Shown: in pieces, positions 1 through 5,330 of the stretch
Position numbering within the stretch: position 1 is the first letter of the stretch
Layout: each line of letters opens with the position of its first letter
The notes under the pieces: generated by a model
Seen by the model: only the letters and a program-made list of their open reading frames with translations
What the model was told of the DNA's origin: nothing
Database searches by the model: none
Assembly (NCBI GenBank): GCA_003022505.1
Contig: PXTQ01000076.1
Span: forward strand, 1 to 7,076
Direction of reading: 5' to 3'
Length of the DNA stretch: 7,076 nt
Source: Bacteroidetes bacterium QS_8_64_10
Lineage (GTDB): Bacteria; Bacteroidota; Rhodothermia; Rhodothermales; Salinibacteraceae
Translations under genes and position numbers: made by a program

Positions 1-141
1 GAGGGCAGGGCGTACTGGTTCAGTAAGACGCCGCAGGAACTGTTTGGTCTGCGAGAGTTGTCAGCATTAGACCTTGGTAGCCCCTATCCTTGCGATTTCA
101 CACATCCATACCTTCCTCCACCGGACGCGGGTCTAGGTTGA
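1..141 (+). other. Weak open frame entering from the left edge, unassigned
   Basis: Frame 1 is open from the window edge to a TGA at 139-141 and would encode the last 46 residues of a protein. The stretch TPQELFGLRELSALDLG (residues 10-26) has the spacing of one leucine-rich repeat, but no second repeat is visible and the remaining residues are proline-rich and unremarkable. It would overlap the 3' end of the convergent peptidase gene by about 44 bases. The frame could be a real gene end, a decayed remnant or chance. I see no other feature in the first 97 bases. Confidence 0.2.
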
Positions 142-979
142 AGAACGCCGACAGCGCCTCGTACAGTTCCGAGTGGCGATCTGCGAGCGCGCCGGGCTTT
201 TCAAAGAAGTTCTCGACGGCCACGGCGAACAGTTCGCCGGGACTGCTTGCCGCGTACGGGCGCAGCAGCGACGAGCCGCGCGAGGCCTTCTCCATTTCCT
301 CCTGCACGATGCCGCGCCACGATTCCGCCGACCTCGGGTTCAGAAACGAGGGCGTGCCGGAAGCGCCCTCGCGGAGCGTGTCGAAGACGTGCGCCATCTC
401 GTGCAGCACCACGTTGTCGCCGTCGTGGGCGTCCGACCAGCTCTTTTCGATGGCCTTCTTGGAGAAAATGATCGGTCCCTGCGCGTGGATCATGCCGTCG
501 AGGCTGGCGAAGGCGCTCTCGTGGTAGGTGTCGTCGAAGCGGTCCGGGTAGACGAGGATGGTGCGGCGCGTCGGCCACTCCCAGTCGGGGCGGCCGTGCA
601 GCAGAAGCGCGGCTCCGGCGGCGACGCTGAGGCGCAGCTCGTCGGTCAGGGACGCCCCCTTGACCCCCTCGAAGCGCTGCTCGCTCAGGAAGAACTGCAC
701 GTCGCGCTCAAAGCGGCGTCGCTCGCTCTCACCGAGCTGGGCGTAGAACGGAACGCGGTCGGCGAGCCAGTCGCACCGCTCCTGCGGGAACGTCCGGCGA
801 GCGACGCGCCAGCGTCGAAGCGGCTTGCGCGCGAGGAGCGCAATGCCCACCACGGCGGGCAGCAGACCCCACCACGCACCGCCCGGCAACGTTGCCGCTC
901 CGATGACGGACGCTCCCACCGCCAAGACGAGCACGATGATCGCCTGAAAGCCTGTGATGACGGGACGCCAGATACGCAC
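98..979 (-). CDS. Membrane-anchored MtfA/M90-type zinc metallopeptidase
   Basis: The 293-residue product matches the MtfA (peptidase family M90) pattern. It has a zinc-binding HEMAH at residues 193-197 and, about 50 residues later, the block SSPGELFAVAVENFFEKP (245-262), whose Glu249 should be the third zinc ligand. Family knowledge: E. coli MtfA is a cytosolic aminopeptidase that binds the repressor Mlc and so affects glucose PTS expression; that link should not be assumed here. Unlike E. coli MtfA, this protein begins with two hydrophobic segments (about 9-30 and 36-50) followed by a basic stretch (RKPLRRWRVARR), so the catalytic domain is probably held at the cytoplasmic face of the membrane. 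The start is GTG at 977-979: an in-frame TAA lies about 40 bases upstream, and the next Met is residue 163, too late to keep the domain. The gene is divergent from the SurA/PpiD-like gene. All key residues are present, so it is probably active; the substrate is unknown. Confidence 0.85.
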   Translation of the reverse strand: MRIWRPVITGFQAIIVLVLAVGASVIGAATLPGGAWWGLLPAVVGIALLARKPLRRWRVARRTFPQERCDWLADRVPFYAQLGESERRRFERDVQFFLSEQRFEGVKGASLTDELRLSVAAGAALLLHGRPDWEWPTRRTILVYPDRFDDTYHESAFASLDGMIHAQGPIIFSKKAIEKSWSDAHDGDNVVLHEMAHVFDTLREGASGTPSFLNPRSAESWRGIVQEEMEKASRGSSLLRPYAASSPGELFAVAVENFFEKPGALADRHSELYEALSAFFNLDPRPVEEGMDV

Positions 980-980
980 G

Positions 981-1083
981 GGTTCGGGTTGGCTGGTTCG
1001 TTGGTTTGCGGTTTCTGCTTACCGGTTGGACGGTCCGCAGTTTTCGGTTGTTGGTTCTCCGGTCGCTGGTTGAGCGGTTTTCA
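981..1083. repeat. Degenerate GGTT-rich tract (AACC on the other strand)
   Basis: About 100 bases directly upstream of the peptidase start contain ten GGTT tetramers spaced roughly 6-14 bases apart, in contexts such as CTGGTTCG, CGGTTGG and GCGGTTT. On the minus strand this reads as AACC runs. Composition differs from the flanking genes. No convincing protein is encoded. It is probably degenerate short-period repeat DNA occupying the space where the peptidase promoter should lie. Confidence 0.6.
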
Positions 1084-1112
1084 GATGACGTGCCGGATGT
1101 GACAGACATACA

Positions 1113-1154
1113 GACTTGAAAAACGTGAGAGACTTGAAGAACGTGAACGACCTG
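1113..1154. repeat. 18-bp tandem repeat, 2.3 copies
   Basis: Units at 1113-1130 (GACTTGAAAAACGTGAGA) and 1131-1148 (GACTTGAAGAACGTGAAC) differ at three positions and are followed by a partial third unit at 1149-1154. The unit itself looks like an imperfect doubling of a 9-base motif. It sits between the GGTT-rich tract and the presumed promoter of the SurA/PpiD-like gene. No coding function is apparent. Confidence 0.75.
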
Positions 1155-1168
1155 CCTCCCCCAGAACT

Positions 1169-1199
1169 TTGTAACGGAAGCGCGGTATAGGGCTATTCT
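1169..1199 (+). promoter_or_regulatory. Possible promoter of the SurA/PpiD-like gene
   Basis: TTGTAA (1169-1174) and TATTCT (1194-1199) could be -35 and -10 elements with a 19-base gap; TTTG at 1168-1171 would also fit a Bacteroidota-style upstream element. The leader that follows (about 1205-1245) is AT- and pyrimidine-rich with no Shine-Dalgarno sequence. This is a motif match by eye in the only non-repetitive part of the gap, hence weak. Confidence 0.3.
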
Positions 1200-1245
1200 C
1201 ACTTAGACAATCTTTTTCTCAATCTCAAACAGCCACTTTTTCGTT

Positions 1246-3327
1246 ATGGGCACGATGTCGAAAATGCGCGAGAGTACCGGAGTGATCCTCTGGATTCTCG
1301 TCATTGCCTTCGGGGTCATCTGGGTCTTGCAGGACGCGGGCACCTTCGAGAACGTCAACCGCTCTGGGCGCGACGCCATCACGGTGGGCGAGAGCGCCGT
1401 CACGATACAGGAGTACCAGGAGGCGGTCAACAACCGCGTGCAGCGAATTGAGCGGAAGACGGGCGAGCGCATCTCCCCGCAACGGCGCGACATGATCCGC
1501 GAGCAGGTCTACAACTTCATGGTCGAAAACGAACTGCGCAAGCAGGAAATGGACCGCCTCGGCATTACGGTCAGCGATCAGGAGGTGTACGACCTCATCA
1601 CGGGCGACAACCCGCCGCGCATCATTCAGCAGGCCTTCAGCGACGGCGAGGGCGGCGTGGACCGGGCGCTCCTGCAAAACGCCATGGACAACCCGAAGAT
1701 GCGCCCGCAGTGGATTCAGATCGAGAAGCAGGTGCGCAGCCAGCGCCGCAACCAGAAGCTGATGAGTCTCATGAACGCCGCGGCCCACGTCTCGCAGCAA
1801 GACGTTAAGGAGACGTACCGGCGCAAAAACAAAAAGGTAAGCGCGCAGTACGTGGCGCTGCCCTACGCGCAGGTGTCCAGCGATTCGGTGCAGGTGTCCG
1901 AACAGGACCTGCGCGACTATTACGAGACGAACAAAGAGGATTACAAGCGCAAGAGATCGTATCAGGTGAGCTACGTGACGCTTTCGAAAGAGGCGACGCG
2001 CCAGGACACGATGGAAGCCCGGAAGAACCTGCGGGAGATGCGCGATCAGTTTGCCAACGCCGAGAACGATTCGCTGTTTTTGGCGCGCAACGCCTCGGCG
2101 CAGCCGTATTCCGGCAACTGGCGCGGGCGCAACGATCTCTTGGACGCCGTGGCCGAGGCCGTCTTCCAGAATCCCGAGCCGGGACGCATCGTCGGGCCGC
2201 TCGCGGCGGGCAATCAGGTGCACCTCGTCAAGATCACGGACGCGCGCGAGGCCGAGTCGCCGTCCGTCAAGGCGCGCCACATCCTGCTGCGCACCAGCGA
2301 CGGCAACGCCGCGCAGAAGCGCCGGCGAGCGCAGGAGCTGAAGCAGCAGCTCCAGCAGGGCGAGGCCACGTTCGCCGAACTGGCCCGCCGCTACTCCGAC
2401 GACGGCACGGCCAGCCAGGGCGGCGACCTCGGCTGGTTCAGCGAAGGGCGCATGGTGCCGGCCTTCGAGAAGGCAGCCTTCAACGCCGACATCGGCAAGG
2501 TGGTCGGTCCCGTCAAGACGCGCTTCGGCTATCACCTGATCAAGGTGGAAGAACGCGCGAGCCAGGAGGTCAAGATCGCAGACCTGGCGCGCGGGGTGCG
2601 GCCCAATCCGTCCACCTTGCAGAACCTGCGCTCGAAGCTGGAGGACCTGTCGTACTTTACGAATGAGTCCGGCAACTTCAAGAAAGAAGCCAAGCGCCTG
2701 AACCTGAAGGTGCAGCAGATGCAGGCCGAGAAGGGCCAGAAGAAGCTGCCGGGCATCGGGCGGAGCAGTGACCTGACCAACTTTTTGAGCGGGTCGGAGG
2801 CGGGGGCGACGAGCGAGGTCATCGATCTGGGTGACAAGTACCTGGTGGCGCACGTCAACGAAATCACCGAGGCGGGCTACCGCCCGTTCAGCAAGGTAAA
2901 ATCGGAGGTGCGCCCGCGCGTGCTGCTCAAGAAGAAGCGCAAGGTGCAGACGAGCCGCCTGCGGCGCGCCCTGCAACAGACGAACTTTGCGGGCCTGCCG
3001 CAGGCGGTGGGCGCGTCCATACAGACCGCCACGGGCGTGACGATGGCCGAGCCGACGATTCAGGGGCTTGGGCGCGCGCCCAAGTTCGTGGGCACGGCGA
3101 TGGCGCTCAAGCAGGGCCAGACCTCCGGCGTGCTCGAAGGCGAAAACGCTGCGTACGTCCTGAAGGTGACGGGCGTTGAGGAACCGCCGCCGCTTACCGA
3201 CGCGAAGCGCAAGCAGCTCCAGCAGCAGCTGAAGCGCCAGCGCCAGCGCGAGTTGCGCCAAGAATGGATCGCCGGCCTCAAGGAACAGACGGAGATCCGC
3301 GACAACCGCGCGCAGTTTCAACAGTGA
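1246..3327 (+). CDS. SurA/PpiD-type membrane-anchored peptidyl-prolyl isomerase
   Basis: The 693-residue product has a short cytoplasmic head, one membrane segment (about 12-28, VILWILVIAFGVIWVL) and a large periplasmic part, the layout of PpiD. Residues about 45-190 form a helical SurA_N-like chaperone domain. A parvulin domain spans 341-437, with VKARHILL, GGDLGWF and FGYHLIKV blocks; His345, Met403, Phe407 and His430 match the usual active-site positions. Residues about 238-333 look like a second, degenerate parvulin fold ending in AGNQVHLVKITDA, and about 606-645 resembles the tail of a third. Family role: folding outer-membrane and secreted proteins as they leave the Sec translocon. E. 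coli PpiD is about 620 residues with one parvulin domain, so this is somewhat longer. ATGs at 1246, 1255 and 1264 are all possible starts; none has a Shine-Dalgarno sequence and the choice does not affect the domains. The C-terminus is Gln/Arg/Lys-rich and helical. Convergent with dapF. Confidence 0.92.
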   Translation: MGTMSKMRESTGVILWILVIAFGVIWVLQDAGTFENVNRSGRDAITVGESAVTIQEYQEAVNNRVQRIERKTGERISPQRRDMIREQVYNFMVENELRKQEMDRLGITVSDQEVYDLITGDNPPRIIQQAFSDGEGGVDRALLQNAMDNPKMRPQWIQIEKQVRSQRRNQKLMSLMNAAAHVSQQDVKETYRRKNKKVSAQYVALPYAQVSSDSVQVSEQDLRDYYETNKEDYKRKRSYQVSYVTLSKEATRQDTMEARKNLREMRDQFANAENDSLFLARNASAQPYSGNWRGRNDLLDAVAEAVFQNPEPGRIVGPLAAGNQVHLVKITDAREAESPSVKARHILLRTSDGNAAQKRRRAQELKQQLQQGEATFAELARRYSDDGTASQGGDLGWFSEGRMVPAFEKAAFNADIGKVVGPVKTRFGYHLIKVEERASQEVKIADLARGVRPNPSTLQNLRSKLEDLSYFTNESGNFKKEAKRLNLKVQQMQAEKGQKKLPGIGRSSDLTNFLSGSEAGATSEVIDLGDKYLVAHVNEITEAGYRPFSKVKSEVRPRVLLKKKRKVQTSRLRRALQQTNFAGLPQAVGASIQTATGVTMAEPTIQGLGRAPKFVGTAMALKQGQTSGVLEGENAAYVLKVTGVEEPPPLTDAKRKQLQQQLKRQRQRELRQEWIAGLKEQTEIRDNRAQFQQ

Positions 3328-3350
3328 CGAGTTTCGATTGGTTCTTCCTT

Positions 3351-3385
3351 GATCGCCACTCGTAATTCGTCAACCGTCAATCGCC
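3351..3385. repeat. Degenerate period-7 tandem tract at the ppi/dapF junction
   Basis: Five consecutive 7-base units, starting at 3351, 3358, 3365, 3372 and 3379, fit a loose consensus AATCGTC (for example ATTCGTC, AACCGTC, AATCGCC). The tract covers the dapF stop codon (3370-3372) and its last four or five codons, so the DapF tail AIDG is written by the repeat. It lies between two convergent genes; no clear terminator hairpin is present. Confidence 0.6.
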
Positions 3386-4212
3386 ACCTCGCCGCGAAAG
3401 ACGAAGCGCGCCGGGCCTTCCAGGTACAGCTCCGTGATCTCGCCGCCGCGCACCTCACCGCCGACGTTCAGACGCCCGCCCGGTTGCTCGACGGCCACGG
3501 GCCATGCCCGCACGACGCCCAGCAGCCGCGCCACGCACGCCGCCGCAAGCGCGCCCGTGCCGCAGGCCGGCGTCTCGGCCTCCACGCCCTTCTCGTAGGT
3601 GCGCACTCGCAGGCCGCCGCCGTCCGGCAAGGTCTCCACGAAGTTGACGTTGGCCCCCGCCGGCTCCAGCGCGGGGTCGCATCGCACGGTGCGGCCGATG
3701 CGCTCGACCGGCGCGCTTTCCGCGTCGTCGACGAAGCAAACGACGTGCTCGACCCCCGGCCAGATGTAGTGAAACGCCCCCCAATCGGCTGTTTCGTCGC
3801 CCGCCGCGCGCAACGCCACGTCTCGCTCGAAGCGTCGCGGCGGATCGACGTAGAGACGCACGTCCTCGTTCGGATCACCCGGTGCCAGCGCGCGAAACGC
3901 ACCCGCGTCCGACTGAAAGCACAGCTCCTCGCGGCAAAGACCAGCCTCGTGACGCGCGTAGAGCGCCAGGCAGCGCGCGCCGTTGCCGCACATCGTGGCC
4001 GTCGAGCCGTCGCGGTTCAGGTAGCGCATCCGGTAGTCGGCCTCGTCCGCGTCGTCAAAGACCAGCAGGCCGTCCGCCCCAACGCCCGTGCGCCGAGGGC
4101 ACACCTGCCGCGCCAGCGCTGCGAGCCGGTCGCCGCCGAAGCCGCAGCCCCGGTTGTCGATCACGACGAAGTCGTTGCCCGTCCCCTCCATTTTGACAAA
4201 CCGAAGTTCCAT
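3370..4212 (-). CDS. dapF: Diaminopimelate epimerase
   Basis: DapF interconverts LL- and meso-2,6-diaminopimelate without a cofactor, the step before lysine and the source of the meso-DAP cross-linker in peptidoglycan. It acts in the cytoplasm. The 280-residue product is of normal family length and carries the two-lobed signature: GTGNDFVVIDN at 10-20, GVGADG at 43-48, NRDGSTATMCGNGARC at 66-81 with catalytic Cys75, GANVNFV at 186-192, and EKGVEAETPACGTGA at 207-221 with the partner Cys217. The ATG at 4210-4212 lies three codons before the first conserved strand (MELRFVKMEGTGNDF), so the start is secure; no Shine-Dalgarno sequence is seen. The gene is divergent from phoH and convergent with the isomerase gene, with no lysine-pathway gene beside it. 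The last residues (AIDG) derive from a period-7 repeat tract and are outside the conserved core, so activity should be unaffected. Confidence 0.96.
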   Translation of the reverse strand: MELRFVKMEGTGNDFVVIDNRGCGFGGDRLAALARQVCPRRTGVGADGLLVFDDADEADYRMRYLNRDGSTATMCGNGARCLALYARHEAGLCREELCFQSDAGAFRALAPGDPNEDVRLYVDPPRRFERDVALRAAGDETADWGAFHYIWPGVEHVVCFVDDAESAPVERIGRTVRCDPALEPAGANVNFVETLPDGGGLRVRTYEKGVEAETPACGTGALAAACVARLLGVVRAWPVAVEQPGGRLNVGGEVRGGEITELYLEGPARFVFRGEVAIDG

Positions 4213-4230
4213 GTCGCAACAGTGTTAACC

Positions 4231-4257
4231 GCAGAGCACGCCGAGAGCGCGAAGAAG
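4231..4257. repeat. Degenerate period-9 tandem tract
   Basis: Three 9-base units (4231-4239 GCAGAGCAC, 4240-4248 GCCGAGAGC, 4249-4257 GCGAAGAAG) follow one another in the dapF/phoH divergent gap, preceded by TTAACC. They resemble the (C)GCAGAG-type intergenic filler I recall from unrelated bacterial genomes, though I cannot check that here. Confidence 0.5.
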
Positions 4258-4333
4258 GTTGCAGGTTGCAAGTTCGGCGTGACTCAATTCAAGCTGTAAC
4301 TTGCAACTTGCCAACTTGTAACTTGCCAACCTG
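4257..4333. repeat. GTTGCA / AACTTGC short-period repeat with a long hairpin
   Basis: Two GGTTGCA heptamers (4257-4263, 4264-4270) lie upstream of a run of (G)TAACTTG/(G)CAACTTG units at about 4296-4333 with a 7-8 base period. The two blocks are inverted relative to each other: GCAGGTTGCAAGTT (4261-4274) pairs with AACTTGCAACTTGC (4298-4311) over 14 positions with a single G-U wobble, around a 23-base loop. If transcribed as the phoH leader this would be a stable stem ending about 34 bases before the ATG. It fills most of the divergent dapF/phoH gap, where both promoters must lie; I could not pick out either promoter. Confidence 0.7.
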
Positions 4334-4345
4334 AAAAGGGCACTA

Positions 4346-5305
4346 ATGCCGGGAAGGTCCGTAAGAGCGCGAAAAGAGCCGAACGAGTCTGCTGCGGTTC
4401 TTTCGGCGTCAGAAGGCGCAGCTCATAAGAACGCTTCTATTCACAACCACTCACCTTTCCCTTTGACCGAGAAACAGCTCACGATTGACGGGGCCGATCC
4501 GCTCCTGCTTTTTGGTTTCAACGACACGTACCTTCGCAAAGTTGAGGATGCTTTTCCGGACACGCACTTCACCGCACGCGGCAATAAAGTGCATCTGGAG
4601 GGCGACGATCAGGCGCTGGATCAGATCGAGCGCGTCTTCGACGAGTTGACGCTCGTCTTAAACCGCAACGGCAATCTCACCGAGGAAGATGTGGAGACGG
4701 TGCTGGATCTCGTGAAGTCGGAGAACGGCGAAGCGCCCGCGCCGTTCCGGCACGAAAAACGCGACGTGATTCTGTTTACGCCGGAGGGCGAGGAGGTGCG
4801 CGCCCGAACGCCGAACCAGCACCGGCTCGTGGAAACCGCGCGTGAGCAGGACATTTGCTTCGCCATCGGGCCGGCGGGCACAGGCAAGACGTACACGGCG
4901 GTGGCGCTCGCGGTGGCCGCGCTGCGCTCGCATCAGGTGAAGCGCATCTCGCTGTGCCGCCCGGCGGTGGAGGCCGGCGAGGAGCTGGGCTTTCTGCCCG
5001 GCGACTTCCGCGAGAAGGTGGATCCCTACCTGCGCCCGCTCTACGACGCTTTGTATGACATGCTGCCGCCCGACAAGCTGGAGGCGCACATGGAGCAGCA
5101 CGTCATCGAGATCGTGCCGCTGGCCTACATGCGCGGGCGCACCCTCTCGTCGTCGTTCGTCATCCTGGATGAGGCGCAGAACGCCACCACGCAGCAGATG
5201 AAGATGTTCCTGACGCGCCTCGGTCCCAACAGCCGCGCCATCGTCACCGGCGACGTGACGCGAAAAGGCTGTGAAGCTGTGATTCGTAGACTCGTAGATT
5301 CTTAG
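4346..5305 (+). CDS. phoH: PhoH-family ATPase, C-terminally truncated
   Basis: PhoH/YbeZ proteins are cytoplasmic P-loop ATPases of helicase superfamily 1 type, often linked to the RNase YbeY and RNA metabolism. Here an N-terminal small domain (about 41-125, starting TEKQLTIDG) is followed by the ATPase core: Walker A GPAGTGKT at 175-182, CRPAVEAGEELGFLPGD at 204-220, YMRGRTL at 261-267 and Walker B VILDEAQN at 272-279. Homology stops at TGDVT (301-305). The family continues with Q-x-D-L-P, an SGL block and a DVVRH segment, about 50-70 more residues. Here there is only RKGCEAVIRRLVDS and a stop, encoded by a period-8 repeat array. Nothing downstream in any frame restores the lost part. The first 40 residues are not conserved; translation might instead begin at TTG 4463-4465, although AAAGGG lies just before the ATG at 4346. 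The protein is probably impaired or dead, so this may be a pseudogene unless the genome holds a second phoH copy. Confidence 0.88.
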   Translation: MPGRSVRARKEPNESAAVLSASEGAAHKNASIHNHSPFPLTEKQLTIDGADPLLLFGFNDTYLRKVEDAFPDTHFTARGNKVHLEGDDQALDQIERVFDELTLVLNRNGNLTEEDVETVLDLVKSENGEAPAPFRHEKRDVILFTPEGEEVRARTPNQHRLVETAREQDICFAIGPAGTGKTYTAVALAVAALRSHQVKRISLCRPAVEAGEELGFLPGDFREKVDPYLRPLYDALYDMLPPDKLEAHMEQHVIEIVPLAYMRGRTLSSSFVILDEAQNATTQQMKMFLTRLGPNSRAIVTGDVTRKGCEAVIRRLVDS

Positions 5306-5330
5306 CCTCGTAGACTCATAGCCCCTCAGC
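5267..5330. repeat. Period-8 degenerate tandem array, eight units
   Basis: Eight consecutive octamers start at 5267, 5275, 5283, 5291, 5299, 5307, 5315 and 5323. The central consensus is CTCGTAGA (exact at 5291-5298 and 5307-5314); the first two are GGCTGTGA and AGCTGTGA, and the last two are CTCATAGC and CCCTCAGC. The array starts six bases after the last codon homologous to PhoH, contains the phoH stop (TAG 5303-5305) and the stop of the convergent nuclease gene (5316-5318), and runs into that gene's final codons. Confidence 0.8.

Noticed and set aside
173..1102. A 309-codon plus-strand open frame opposite the peptidase gene
   Set aside because: Antisense shadow running into the GGTT repeat tract; no recognisable family.
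1225..3321. A 698-codon open frame on the minus strand opposite the SurA/PpiD-like gene
   Set aside because: Leu/Arg/His-rich product with no recognisable domain; it mirrors the GC-rich codon use of the true gene on the plus strand, which has clear domains.
3327..3383. Inverted repeats ACGAGT/ACTCGT and CGATTG/CAATCG as a bidirectional terminator
   Set aside because: Stems are only 6 bp, loops are long, the two pairs interlock rather than nest, and no T-run follows; the repeats explain the matches.
4231..4333. CRISPR array or integron-like site
   Set aside because: Units are 7-9 bases with no spacers, no cas or integrase gene is present, and periodicity is degenerate.
5260..5305. Simple frameshift as the cause of the short PhoH
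   Set aside because: None of the frames downstream of 5260 gives the expected Q-x-D-L-P or DVVRH segments; the sequence is repeat array and then the convergent gene, so the coding DNA is absent rather than shifted.
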